Source: Orobanche coerulescens
Lineage: Eukaryota; Streptophyta; Magnoliopsida; Lamiales; Orobanchaceae
Assembly: GCA_033398695.1 (NCBI GenBank)
Contig: CM065804.1
Span: forward strand, 124,243,501 to 124,307,500
Length of the DNA: 64,000 nucleotides
Direction: 5' to 3'
The position numbers and the translations under genes were made by a program. Each line of letters begins with the position of its first letter. Position 1 is the first letter of the stretch. A model generated the notes under the pieces. The model was not told where the DNA came from, did not search any database, and was given only the letters and a program-made list of their open reading frames with translations. Of the stretch, positions 11,569 to 23,477 are shown piece after piece.

Positions 11569-13061
11569 TGATGGAAAGTAAAACGCAGCGGAAGCGAAGT
11601 TTGGGAAAATATGATTATAGCGTTTTACGCATCTACGAGCATTAGATCTATTTAGGCATGCTAATTAATTAATTACTAAGACTAACAAGCAATTTAAATA
11701 TTATTTATTATTTATTAATTAAATATGTTGATTAATTAAAATATCCTAATCTAGATCCAAGATCATAGGATATTACCTTTTGAAGCGGTTGGTTATTTCC
11801 TTCTTGATCGCCTTGTATTTCTACCTTCAGATCTTCTAGAGTATGATCCGCCTTGAACCGGACGTTGTGTGGGCAACGAGCTACCGGAACTTGCTTAGAC
11901 ACCTATGGATCGGCCGAAACAACTTTGATATGTGATCACTATATTTTTCTTTGCTCTCTAGTATTTTATGAACACTCTTAGCAAATTAATTGTGTTATCT
12001 AAATTGTAGAATCAAAGACACAAGTCTAGATCTACAATTAAACACAAGAGGAAAAAATTGATCACACAATCTCACCAAGCATGTACCAATCGGCCAACAC
12101 CCCATAATGTCCTATTTATAGGCTCTTGGACTACTACTAGGGATCTAAAGGAGGATTATGGAAGGACTCCCAATTAATTCACCTTACCTTATTAGGACTC
12201 TTCCTAATATATGGTGAATCAATTAATATCAACTTAGTCCACTAAAAAGTTGATATTGCACTTCCTACCAAAATCCCAAATTACGAAATTGGGCTCCTTA
12301 TTAAATATATTATTTCCGTGTTTAAGATATCGAATGTCCATTAATTAATTATAAGCTCTTGTGACTTTAATTAATTAATATCTTATCCAAGAGTAGTACC
12401 ACTCGAACCTTATTATTATATCGGAATTAAATCCACCTGCAGGGTTTAATATAATAATCATTATCGAGCTCCTCAAGGGGACATCATCAACCCGCACGAG
12501 TCGGGACACGATTTCTAGTAATAATAATAATTGTCGTATAAACAATATTATTGCCCAAGATACGAGGCTTATTGAGTCGATCATTTTGACTCTCACCTAT
12601 GGTAAATCAAAGCAATAATTATTATAAATACACAATTAAATATTATATACTTAGAATTAAGAAATAATAATTATCCGAGATTTACGTTCTTCTTACGGTC
12701 GATGAAGACACTATCTCACCTCGATCCTGTTCAACGTATGCAAATACGCTAATGTATGCTAATAGTCAAGACCAACTATACTCAAGCATACACTACAATC
12801 CTTTATATAATTTGTCTAATAATTATATAGGTTGTGAACTATTATATTATTTTATAAGGCACCGATAATGTGATCTTCCGTGTGACACCAACACACCACA
12901 TTATCTACAATATAAAATAATTAGACATTTCATTTGCATAACCATAACGTGAATTAATATGCAAAACATGTGATTAAATATAATTAATATCCTCATAGGT
13001 AGTAATAGGGAATTTAGGTAATACAAGCATAAAGTATGCTTTGCAGTATACAATCCTAACA
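11569..13061 (-). repeat. Copia-1 5' LTR
   Basis: 1493 bp, begins TGTTAGGATTG on the minus strand and ends CTTTCCATCA. A TATA box is readable on the minus strand at 12112-12120 (TATAAATAGG), so transcription would run leftward into gag. It pairs with 4752-6243. Confidence 0.95.
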
Positions 13062-13066
13062 GATTG

Positions 13067-15718
13067 GAGTGCCCCCGTCTCCGGGGTGTGCCTGCCGAGT
13101 GGATGTGTCCCCTTCAAGGGCGATACAACTTGCACCTTGATAGGGGGAGAGGATCCACGGGAAGCTGCCTTTCCTCGTGTGGAAGTCGAGGAGTTAGAGG
13201 CAGCTTTACCCTTGGTCGTGACTCCAGGGGCAGAAGAAGACGACAACAGTCGTCTCTTAACAGAGGTCTTTGGTGCCTTCATGAGGGGCACTATAGCTGG
13301 CGAAAAGAGACTGAACTCAGAAATCTCAAGCTGTGTGTGGACAAGGGCGCACTCAGTTTGAGAAAGAGAGGGAAGAGAGGGAAGAGAAGAAATGATGGGA
13401 GGGGGGGCTCATAGACGACCATAGCCATAGTATCAGGCTCCATGATGATCGGCTCATCGAGGCGACCCTCACTGGCATGGCACGGGGGGAAGACTCACGG
13501 GGTCTAGACGGAAGGGGAACAGTGGATGACTCCATGTCATCAATGAGGAGCCCCTCATCAGTACCGTGACCACTATCATTGCTATCCAAAACACTCTCTG
13601 TATCTACCACACTAATAATGTCATCAACCCCAACTAAATCTTCCTCCTCTATAGAAGAGGAGGCCAAAGATGCAAATTATGAGTGCTGGCCAGTGGCAAC
13701 CGTACCCTTGGGGATAAACCCCATCTCTTTGGGCCCTTTTTTGGTGACTACTTGCCAATTGGCAGTCTCCTTGCCTTTAGATGTCTTAGGGGTTGTCGGT
13801 AAAGTAGTAGCCTTAGGGGCTTTAGGAGGGGCCGGCTGTGCCTTGTGCTGATTAGGAGGAGTAGCAAGAGGCTTCTTATGCTGGGGCAGTGGGGGCCGCT
13901 CTTTGTTGCCATCTATATAGCAACTAGAGGGCTCGTGCCCCACATGTGAGCAGAGAGAGCAATATAAAGGTGCTCTCTCGTAAAGCACACGCTGCATGAG
14001 AACGTGGTCATCAAATTCGATCTCTATCTCTGCCAATCTGGGCGCAATGATATCAATCTCGACGCACACATGAGCTACATAAAGTCGTGAGTGTGTAGTC
14101 GTCAGCGCATCCACTAAAATGGGATTGCCAATAGCCTTGGCAATCGTGTATAGAGCATGTGGATGTAATAGATGAATCGGGAGGCCTGGGAGCCTAAACC
14201 ACACTGGGCAAATCGTAGTCTTTGTTTTAACGGAAAATCTAGGGGTCCATTTAAATACGCGAGAGGGGCAACCAGAAAAGTTCCAAGTAGAGCCTATCCA
14301 CACTCGTTTATAATCTTCCTCATTTTCAAATTTAATAGCAATATGATAATAATTAATCCAACTCTAGTTGCATTTACCCCTCAGTTTCATACCGGTCAAT
14401 CCAGCGGTCACATCTCGAGAGATGGGAATAGCATGAGAAAATTTAAGGATTAAGGTACGTTCTCACAAAGCATCTAGAGTACTCATATCAGAAGTATAAA
14501 AGGATACACGCAATTTCTCATTTACGGAGGAGAGAGTACCAAAAGAACATACCTTCGCTCCATCAAAATTGAACGATTTATTTGTTGAACCAATTTTTTG
14601 AGTTCCAAATTGCTGGACTGATGCATTTTGATTCTTGACCATTTGAGTAAAAGAAATCGGTAGTCGGGGTAGGTTGCTTGAGGTCGGACCAACTGTCGGG
14701 ACGAAGTCGGCGGAAGAGGGGCCGGTCATATTTCAAGTTGGTATATTGTCGGATGTGAGGTCAGGGCGGGTTTTAGTTGTAGTTGGGTCGGGTTGGGGAG
14801 AAGAGGCCTGGGTAGGTTTGGGATGGGTGGATGCAATCGGACTAGGGGGTTTGGGCTGGGGAATTAGAAGCTTAGGTGGGCAAGATGGGCGGGAATTGAT
14901 GGTCTGGTTGAAGTAAGGCATGGATTTGGGCGATGAGGGGCTCGCGGGTGAGGTAGGCCGAGAGTTGGGGTGGTTGGGCTTAATGAATTGAGTTGAAATA
15001 TTATTGGGCTGGGAGATATTTGTGGGATTGGGTGTGATATTGGTGGTGGGATGCGGCATAGTGGGTTGGGGATTAATTGAGTGGGCCATGAGAGCGGCCT
15101 CGCTGGAAGTAGGTGCAGAGGAGGAGCCGGCTAGGGGGTTAAAAGTTGGTTGGTGGGTATTGGGGCAAGAGGGTGGGATTGTGTTAAGAATGGTTGGGCC
15201 AAGCTGCAGTTGTAAATTGGACCAAACATTGGCAGGCCCATGGTGATTAATTAAAGGATTAGGCCTTACCTCAAAATCAGTAGATTGAGCTTGTAAGTTG
15301 GATCTGGATATTAAGCCTAGAAGATCCTGGCCATCGGATGGAAGGGCCCTAAGATGGACGGCTCTCCTCCGTCCATCTTCTCATAAAGATTTCGAGAGTT
15401 CTCCACCGCTAGGGATGCGGACGACAGAAGGGACCCCGCATCTAGGGTTTTCGGAGCTTGCAGCGTAGGGGGCGACATGGCGACGACGGATTCTTGCATC
15501 GGAGCATCTTTTCCAGTAGGACTAGAACTCGGTAAACCTTTGCTCATTGGAAGCTTTTCCGCGAGTGTGGCTGACGGAGCTTGCAGTACCGGAGATGGCA
15601 GAGATGTCTTATCTGATATTGGCGACGAGACCGGACTGGAGCGAGTGTTGTCTGGCTTAGAAGGAGTCACGATAGGTAATTTATCGGGCGTCCGCGACAC
15701 TCGTTTCTTCCGTGTCAT
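13067..15718 (-). pseudogene. LINE-A ORF1 (RNA-binding protein, zinc knuckle), 3' end cut by Copia-1
   Basis: This would encode the nucleic-acid-binding ORF1 protein of a plant L1. The start is ATG at 15718. An N-terminal Ser/Pro-rich segment (15317-15718) changes frame before a Pro-rich stretch (14733-15089). A DUF4283-like block follows (about 13990-14345, with WIGSTWNFSGCPSRVFKW and VWFRLPGLPIHLL). The zinc knuckle CSLCSHVGHEPSSC (C-x2-C-x4-H-x4-C) is near 13935. An acidic/Ser-rich tail and a final Lys/Ser-rich segment end the protein. The last codons and stop lie beyond the copia insertion at 4725-4746, only 15 bp before the ORF2 ATG. Several stops and at least two frame changes are present. 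Confidence 0.85.
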
Positions 15719-16057
15719 GCGCGCGGTCGGACTTAGTCGCAGGAGGGGAGATGGGCGACGGCGAGCATATAGATAGTGGATCTATGCTCAGATGTTGTTT
15801 TCGACGTCGGAAAAACACAGAAAGACGCAGGCGACAGGAAAGGCGATTTACACCGTGACTGTGTGTAAATCACAGGTGTCGCTGGGACTGATTCCGATGC
15901 CGGATATGGCTGAAGTTTGTTGACGAGTGGTCGGGGGAAGACGGGGAATCAGATGGTGGTGGCGGTGTCCGGAGAAGATGGCCGAAAGGGGGTGTGGCTA
16001 GAGAAGGAAGTGGCGGCGTGTGGAATTCAGGGTTCCTTTTTGTGAATAAACGCCCAT

Positions 16058-17741
16058 AAGTTAGGAGCTTTCATGGGTCTACCCATATTTTATCAGCGAT
16101 TTATTAATGATTTTAACACTACCCTCCCCCCTAAAATGAACTTGTTATAAATGCTAAATTTTATTGGGGTGAATAACGAGAAAACGTATTTAGTATATTG
16201 AAAGATAAACTATGCACCGCACCTGTTTTAGCAGCACCTAATTTTTCTAATACGTTTAAAATTGAGTGTGATGATTCGGAAGTAGGAATAGGAGTTGTAT
16301 GAATGCAGGGCAAAGAACCAATTGCTTACTTTAGTGAGAAACTCGAGGGAGCAACATTGAACTATCCCATCTACGATAAGGAACTATATACTTTAGTTCG
16401 AGCCCTCCGCATGTGGCAACACTACTTGTGGCCTAAGGAAATTGTTATACACACCGACCGTGAGTAGTTTAAGCATCTTAAGGGACAAGATAAATTGATC
16501 AAGATGCACGCAAAGTGGTTACAAGAAACTGAATCATTCCCCTACATCATCAAATATAACCAAGGTAAAGAAAACGTCGTAGCCGACGTATTGTCAAGAA
16601 GGTTTGTCATGCTTAATACAATTTGTTGTAAATTATTGGGTTTGAAATGATAAAAGAATCTTATTTTGATGATAAAAGTTTTCCTGAGATCTATATGGCT
16701 CGTGAGAAAAGGGTGTGGATAAATTTTTTGGGGATATTTTGTAAAACTAAACTCTGCGTTACTTTATGTTTTACAAGAGAGTTGTTAACTCGTGAAGCAC
16801 ATAGCGGAGGTTTATTGGGTCATTTTGGGATCATCAAAACTTATGAGATTTTACACGAAAATTTTTTATTTACCTAAAATGATACACGGTGTGTATAAAA
16901 TTATTAATACTTGCATTATTTGTCAAAGGTGTAAATCACGAGTTTTACCCCATGGTTTGTACACCCCCACTATCGGTTCCTACCAAACCTTGGGTGTATC
17001 TATCTATGGATTTTATTGTAGGACTATCAAGGACAAAATCCGGATGTGATTTCATTTTTGTTGTTGTCGATCGGTTTAGCAAGATGGCACATTTTATTGC
17101 ATGTCACAAAATAGATGGTTTCACAAATATTGCAAATCTATTCTTCAAAGAGATTGTTCGTTTGCATGGAATGACCATAAGTATTGTATCTAATCGGGAT
17201 ACTAAATTTATTAGCCACTTTTGGCGAGTTTCGTAGGAAAAACTGAAAACAAAATTGCTTTATGAGACAACTTGTCATTCCTAAAGTGATGGGTAAACGG
17301 AGGTTGTCACCCGAACACTTGGTCAGCGGTTAAGAACTGTTGTAAACAACTTGAAAAATTGGGAATTTGTTTGCCATTTATCGAATTTGCTTATAATAGA
17401 ACCGTATATTCTACTACAATATTTTCACCATTTGAAGTTGGTTATGGTTTTAATCCGATAACTCCTCTAGATTTGTTGCATATTCCTATAGATGACAGGA
17501 GTATTTTCGATGATAAGAAAAAGGCAGAAATGATCAAGCAATTAAATGCAAAGGTTCATGAGCAAATCGAGAAACACAATGAACATAATGAACTAATGAA
17601 AAATAAAGGACGGAATCAAGTATCTTTAAACACGGTAATCGGGTGTGGGTTCACTTAAGGAACGAAAGGTTCCTCGTATAAAGAAAGTCAAAGTTAATAC
17701 CAAGGGGAGACGGATCATGTCAAATTTTAGAAAGCGATAAT
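16058..17741 (+). pseudogene. Gypsy-1 copy A, RT end / RNase H / integrase remainder
   Basis: Continuation of the element cut by LINE-A. After the duplicated 14 bp the reading is MGLPIFYQRFINDFNTTLPP (end of RT, one base out of frame). RNase H follows (16260-16610: [25 protein letters not shown] then a [14 protein letters not shown]). The integrase HHCC zinc region lies at 16780-16960 (ICQRCKS). The catalytic core lies at 16990-17240 ([36 protein letters not shown]). A C-terminal part is partly readable (17359-17640). There are many frame changes. It ends where the Gypsy-2 LTR begins, without its own 3' LTR. Confidence 0.88.
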
Positions 17742-18258
17742 TGTAATATCCGCATTTTTCCTTTTTCTGGTATTTTTTATTTTGGTGTATTTTTCATTTT
17801 TAGTGACTTGCTTGTACCCGTATTGATATTTCAAGAATATTTAATACTGGACTTTTTATCATCCGAGCTTGTTTCGGACTTGTTTTACCCAATTTCGCGA
17901 TTATTGTCATTTTCGTCGCTATTTGGTTCGATTCTCGTAATATTTATTTGGAACCGCCGTTTAGGGTTGCCGTAAATCCGTCTTATGTTATTATGCATGT
18001 CTTGAGATTTTGTTTGGTGTTTCGATCGTGTATCATGTATTTCGGATTTTAGGCCGTTTTATAATTTCCCAAAGTTATGGGGTAGTTATGTTTGTCGATG
18101 TTTTCCAAACCTTCGGGTAGTCGGGAACATGTTTTCTTTTAGTTTTTAAGTTCATCGTGGCAAACTCTTTGTAAGCGTGCTTTTGTTTCGTGTTTTTATC
18201 GTCTCGTGATTTCGTCACACCCTTGCTCGACAAACTATCCTTATGGTACTGGGCAACC

Positions 18259-18459
18259 TTACGTACGCTATGTGAAGAGCATTACGTACGTTAAGTCTTC
18301 TGGAGTATTACGTACATAATGGCCCTTATCATAACGTACGTAATAGTCCATGTATGTTTGGTCAGAATGTTTTGCCAATCTATTACGTACGTAAGCTTGG
18401 AAGACTTACGTACGTTAAGCGGCTAATGTACGTTAGCTGTCCAGGGCTTACGTACGTTA
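18259..18459. promoter_or_regulatory. Octamer array ACGTACGT in LTR-2, next to TATA
   Basis: Eight copies of TTACGTACGTTA-like sites have octamer cores starting at 18261, 18284, 18310, 18334, 18385, 18408, 18426 and 18450. Successive distances are 23, 26, 24, 51, 23, 18 and 24 bp. Spacers between the sites are unrelated to each other, so this is not a simple tandem repeat. Each core is alternating purine-pyrimidine and most have two CG dinucleotides four bases apart. The last core ends about 14 bp before the TATA-like box. A protein binding array is inferred, not shown. Confidence 0.8.
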
Positions 18460-19150
18460 TCGGAGCCTGGGTCTAAATACCCAGGAGTTGACTGGTTTCG
18501 TCCATTTTCCCATCCTTCTTCCTCTCCTCTACGATTTGGGTGTTTCATAGGCGATTTTGGGCGATTTTGACTGGGCAATTATCTAACTATCACCTACCTT
18601 GAGTTCTTAGGGTATATTAACAACACCAACACTTGTTCTTCGTCTCTGATCCGAGGTAAACTCTTAGAACCCTATCTTTGGGTAAATTGGGGGGTTTTCG
18701 AGTATTTGTCCAATTTGCTTCGTGTTCTTGGTTAATTCATGTTGTACATGATTAATCCTGGTTTAACCCTTGCTTCCCTACAAATTCATGGTAAAGTTCG
18801 TGGTATTTGTGAAATCAAGAGGGTTCAGTTGCGACCCACACTTGTTGTTTTTGTACGAATTTACACGAATCATAGGTGAGTTTTTGGGTGTATTCTATTT
18901 TCGTACTCGTATAGAATTGGTTGTGATTGTATTCTTCGAATCGTTAGGTTCGCGGTCGTCGGTTCCTAGCAAGCATAGTTGATTTTCCCGTTCATTTCGT
19001 CGTCAGTATTCTCAAGGCAAGTATTCTTGTGAAACCCTTATGCTTAACATGGAACGGAAATGTATATGTGTAATTTGCTCACTACGGGAGTGTCTGACGG
19101 GGCCTCGGAGGAATCTGTGTTTCGCTCCTGATTCACTAGTTTGTTTGGAT

Positions 19151-19319
19151 GGCCAGTCCGGGAGGGTCCATAGAGGCCTCGGATGGGACCAGTGGTTTAG
19201 CCCCGGTCCTAGGCGAGTCATGTGCGTGATTTTTAACTATGGCCGGTCCGGGAGGGTCCATAGAGGCCTCAGATGGGACCAGTGGTTTAGCCCCGATCCT
19301 AGGCAAGTTTTCAACTGTG
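19151..19319 (+). repeat. Two 90-bp tandem repeats in LTR-2
   Basis: The phrase GGCC(A/G)GTCCGGGAGGGTC starts at 19151 and 19241. Both copies continue with CATAGAGGCCTC, GATGGGACCAGTGG and CCTAGGC. LTR-3 and LTR-5 have unrelated or barely related tandem repeats at the same relative place, upstream of the twin hairpins. Confidence 0.9.
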
Positions 19320-19430
19320 ATAATTGACTGTTTGTTTTCCGAGAAAAGACATGTCTTGATTTGATTTTGAAACGATTTGATGCATGTACTATGAAATGTA
19401 TAAACGAATGGTTTGTCTTGATTACTTGTA

Positions 19431-19457
19431 CTAGCGTAATTGCTAGCCCCTTTGGGG
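19431..19457 (+). ncRNA. Twin-hairpin element in LTR-2
   Basis: Hairpin 1 is CTAGC (19431-19435), loop GTAATT, GCTAG (19442-19446). Hairpin 2 follows with no gap: CCCC, TTT, GGGG (19447-19457). It is preceded by TACTTGTA. The same layout occurs in LTR-3 (43511-43538) and, on the minus strand, in LTR-5 (23981-24013), with changes that keep the stems paired. It is probably an RNA structure in the LTR transcript; the function is unknown. Confidence 0.6.
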
Positions 19458-19881
19458 ACCCATTTTTGGGGAAATTTGTGTTATGAATTTCAGGTTGCGG
19501 GCATCTGGTCGAGCGGGCACTAGAGTTGTACGAGGATGGTGGACATAATTGTTGACGTGTGTAATTCAGTCCTTTTATTTCAATTGTCTATTTTAAAATG
19601 TTTGTTTTTAAACTTGTTAAATGATAGATAGTACTCGCGAGTACTTAAGCGTTTTGGTTTGGAAGATGGACTGTATACTAAACTTTATGTGTGATTTTCG
19701 ATGGTCTCTGGTTTACTGATTGTACCGGGCATTTTATTTATTTTGTGTCTTGGTGATGTGTGTTTTCTCGCTAACCAAGATGGTTAAACGAGCGGTATAA
19801 ATTAGTTAGCCTGGTGGGTCCCACGTATGGGCCCACAGTGCTGTAATATACTCTGAATATCTTGGGGGGTATTACAGAAAA

Positions 19882-19894
19882 TGGTATCAGAGCT
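19882..19894 (+). promoter_or_regulatory. Gypsy-2 primer binding site (initiator Met tRNA)
   Basis: TGGTATCAGAGCT lies five bases after the LTR. This is the standard complement of plant initiator Met tRNA. Confidence 0.93.
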
Positions 19895-20118
19895 CTAGGT
19901 TTATGGATACCTAGGCTTGTTGGTTAAGTGGGTCTAGTTGTGTTTTATTTTGCACAACGTCTTCACGCTGCCATCATCTCGGTACTTCCAGTGTTCATAA
20001 GTTTTCCTTACCCGATTCTTTTGTTTTCTCGCATCGTACTTCCGTTTCTTGAACTGTGAGTGTTTTTCTCTTGTACTTCTCATCAATATGCTTTCGCTAC
20101 CTCTTATCTTCAATATAG

Positions 20119-23100
20119 ATGTTGGGAGAGGTCGTGGTCGCAGATGCAGCCGGGGACATGGGGCATCTAGTGGGGCGGCCACATCACACTCTTTTGGAGC
20201 CGACAGTACTGATGGACGTCAGAGCCATACTACTACTCAAGATGGTGCAGCCGGTAATGGCGCCAACTTGGGTGTTGCAGCTGTGATGCAACAAATGGTG
20301 AACCAAATGGCTGCGATAGCTCAGGCGGTTCAAAACCCGACTCCGGCTCATGCTGCTCGGGCCGGAACAGATCATTGGCTTCAGGATCTCACCATGATGC
20401 ATCCTTCTCAGTTTTCTGGGGCATCAGACCCGATTTATTGGGAGGGGTGGATCAAAGAGATGTCCAAGATATTTGTTGCCACTAACTGTCCTGAGGATCG
20501 TAAGGTCCCTATCGCCCAGTATTTTCTCACTGGGGACACTGCTGATTAGTGGGAGGCTGTCGGGCCTCAGGATCATGATGCTTCATGGGCCGAGTTCATA
20601 GACCTTATGGAAGCTGAGTACTGTCCGTGGCCAGTTCTTCAGGCGCGGATCCATGCTTTTTATGATGCTCAGTATCGAGATATTCTGGTTTCTCAGGCTA
20701 TTGCAGATTTCAACCGGGAATTGGGCATCGTGAAGGCCCAGGTTAAGGAGGAGAGCGACAAGATTTGCCACTTCTCTAGGCAAATGAAACCGAGGATTCG
20801 TGATTACATGTCTGGACTTGCCTGCACCACCCTAAAGGATTATCAGAGTAGAGGTATATTCGACCGAGCGCTTTGCCTTGGGGCGCACTGGTCTTGTTTG
20901 TGCGGAATAAGGATGGTTCACTGCGTTTATGTATAAACTATCGTGAGCTAAACAAAGTGACCATCAAGAACAAGTATCTCTTACCGAGGATTGATGATTT
21001 GTTTGACCAGTTGCAGGGAGCTGCAGTATTCTCGAAGATCGACTTGAGATCGGGGTACTATCAGCTTCGGGTGAAGGAGTCCGATGTCCCGAAAATAGCT
21101 TTTCGGACGAGATACAGACATTATGAGTTCATAGTTATGCCCTTCGGGCTAACTAACGCGCCGGCAATGTTCATGAAGTTCATGAACAAGCTTTTCATCG
21201 AGTGTTTGGATAAGTGTGTCGTTGTCTTCATTGACGACATCCTTATCAATTCGAAGAACGGGGAGGAGCATGTGCATCATCTACGCGTGGTGTTGAACAT
21301 TTTGAGGACCGAGCGACTCTATGCGAAGTTCTCAAAATGTGAGTTATGACTGAAGGAAGTAATGTTTCTGGGTCACGCGATTTCAGCCGTGGGGGTCCGT
21401 GTGGATCCACAGAAGATTGAGGCAGTGCTAGATTGGACACCGCCTAAGAATATGAAGGAGGTCCGTAGTTTTTTGTGTTTGGCTGGCTACTATCGTAGGT
21501 TCGTCGAGGGGTTCTCGAAACTAGCTCGGCCACTTACACAGTTGCTTCAGAAATATAAGAAGTTCGTCTGGAATGACGAAAGGCAGTCGAGTTTTGAGGA
21601 GCTGAAGAGGCATTTGACTTCATCCCCGATTCTAGCATTGCCATGTGGCAACGAGGGTTTTGCTGTTAATAGCGGTGCTTTGGGTCAGGGTCTTGGGTGA
21701 GTGTTGATGCAGCATGACAAGACTATTACATATGCATCGATATAGTTGAGGCCATATGAGCTCAACTATGTACTCACAATCTGGAGTTAGCGGCAGTTGT
21801 TTTTGCGCTCAAGATTTGGCATCATTATCTCTTTGGCTCTACATGCCAGATTTTTACCGATCATAAAAGTCTGAAGTACATATTCACTCATCGGGAGTTG
21901 ATTATGAGGCAGAGTAGGTGGTTGGAATTGATTAAGGATTATGACCTCGAAATTCTTTATCATCCGGGCAAGGCGAACGTCGTGGCAGATGCCTTGAGTC
22001 GGAAACCAGTTACATTGCGAACATTCGAGATACTTACGTCTCAATCTGAGCTTCAGCATGTGTTGATCGAGTTGAGAGTTGAGATTTTGTTTCCAGGAGT
22101 TGTCGGGCAACTTTGTGCCTTAGAAATTTCGTCGTCGCTAATCGATGAAATTAAACTGAAGCAGTTGGAGGATCCAATGATTACTAAAATCCAAGAGAAT
22201 GTTCGTAAGGGGAAGTCTTCTGGATTTGTGATTCACGAGGATGGTGTGTTGAGATTCCAGAGTCGGCTTTGTGTACCGAACTACTTGGAATTGGGGCAGG
22301 GTATTTTACGTGAGGCATATGCGTTACTCAGTTCATCCTGGTTCGAGGAAGATATACAAGGGCCTAAGGAGGAACTTTTGGTGGAATGATATGAAGGAGG
22401 ATGTCGCACAATTTGTAGTGAGATGTTTGACTTGCCAGCAGGTCAAAATCGAGCATCAGCGACCAGCCGGATTGTTGCAGTCGCTTCTCGTTCCAGAATG
22501 GAAATGAGAAGATATTTTGATGGACTTCATCACGAGCTTGCCGAGATCGAAGTCTGGTATGAATATGGTTTGGGTGATTGTGGATCGTCTGACCAAGTCG
22601 GCCCACTTTATGGGCATCAAGGATACTTGGTGTCCGAAAAGCTGGCTCGTGTATTTATTGTACAGATTGTGAGGCTTCACGGTACTCCGAAGTCTATTGT
22701 TTCGGATCCTGATGGCCGTTTTGTATCACATTTTTTGCAGGCGGTACATGAGGCATTGGGTACTCATTTGTGTCTGAGTACTTCTTTTCATTCTCAGATG
22801 GATGGTCAGTCAGAGAGCACTATCCAGACATTTGAGGATATGTTGCGAGCTTGTGCTCTCGATTGGAGCAGTGATTGGGAGGAGCATTTGCCGTTGATTG
22901 AGTTCACGTACAACAATAGTTGGCACGCATCGATCAAGATGGCACCATATGAGGCACTTTATGGGCGGCAATGTCGATCGCTGATTTGTTGGAACGAGGC
23001 ATTCGATTTGGTCGGGACCGAACCGGATATCGCTTTGGAGATGAGGAGGAAGGTGGAACTGATTTGGGAGAGGATGTTAACATATCAGAGTCGGCAGAAA

Positions 23101-23477
23101 TCCTATGCTGATGTTCATCTTCGACCTTTGGGATCCGAGGTGGGAGACCATGTTTTGCTAAAGGTGTCGCCAACGAGGGGAGTTTTCCGCTTCGGGAAGA
23201 AGGGAAAGTTGAGTCCGAGATTTATTGGACCTTTGAGATTCCATAGAGGCTCGGCGAGTTGGCGTACCGTTTGGCGTTGCCTCCGGCTTTGAGTCACGTC
23301 CACAGCATTTTCCTTGTTTCCCAGCTGCGAAAATGTGTTCCGGATCCTAGTCATGTCATCGACTATGGTGAGATCGATATTGCGGAGGATATTACCTTCG
23401 AGGAGCGTCCCTTGAAGATCTTGGAGCACCGTGAGAAGCGACTGAGGCATAAGACCATCCCATTGGTCAAGGTGTAG
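20119..23477 (+). pseudogene. Gypsy-2 gag-pol with internal gag-to-RT deletion
   Basis: The gag ATG (20119) is out of frame with the following GRGRGRRCSRGHG by a small deletion. Gag continues to about 20845 (DLMEAEYCPWP, SRQMKPRIRDYMSGLACTT) with one TAG near 20547. The text then jumps directly to the RT sequence near [16 protein letters not shown] at about 20855. Compared with Gypsy-3, about 1.2 kb (zinc knuckles, protease, start of RT) is missing. RT has [13 protein letters not shown] near 21230. RNase H (to about 22010, [11 protein letters not shown]), integrase (VSDPDGRFVSHF near 22710, FHSQMDGQSESTIQ near 22790) and the start of a chromodomain-like tail follow, with several stops and frame changes. 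LTR-5 cuts the end. Confidence 0.88.

Larger units (their letters stand above)
4752..13061 (-). mobile_element. Copia-1, complete Ty1/copia element inside LINE-A
   Basis: A minus-strand LTR retrotransposon of 8310 bp. The left (3') LTR is 4752-6243 and the right (5') LTR is 11569-13061. The flanking target site duplication is GATTG at 4747-4751 and 13062-13066. LINE-B has the uninterrupted site at 62819-62823, which gives independent proof of both ends. Domain order on the minus strand is gag, protease, integrase, RT, RNase H, the copia order. It landed in the last codons of LINE-A ORF1. The LTRs are nearly identical, implying a young insertion, yet the coding region is full of small indels. 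Confidence 0.95.
171..16057 (-). mobile_element. LINE-A, full-length L1-type LINE in Gypsy-1A, split by Copia-1
   Basis: A non-LTR retrotransposon on the minus strand. Its 5' end is near 16057 and its poly(A)-like 3' end (T-run on the plus strand) starts at 171. The 14-bp target site duplication AAGTTAGGAGCTTT lies at 157-170 and 16058-16071. Without the copia insertion (4752-13061 plus 5 bp) it is about 7.6 kb, a normal size for a complete plant L1. It has ORF1 (zinc knuckle) and ORF2 (endonuclease, RT, zinc-binding region, RNase H). Both are broken. Several lesions are shared with LINE-B, including a frame switch just before the RT motif GFRQGDPISP, so the LINE was already dead before the duplication. 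Confidence 0.92.
17742..19876 (+). repeat. LTR-2 (5' LTR of Gypsy-2)
   Basis: 2135 bp, TGTAATATCC to GGGTATTACA, immediately followed by the primer site. Internal order: octamer array (18259-18459), TATA-like TCTAAATAC at 18472-18480, two 90-bp tandem repeats (19151-19319), twin hairpins (19431-19457), then the terminal segment with GCTGTAATATACTCTGAAT. The terminal phrase is shared in diverged form with LTR-3 and LTR-5, so these LTRs have common ancestry at their ends. Confidence 0.92.

Noticed and set aside
14674..15776. Plus-strand Gly/Trp-rich frames around LINE ORF1
   Set aside because: They are the reverse complement of Pro/Ser-rich ORF1 codons; the minus frame carries the zinc knuckle and DUF4283-like block.
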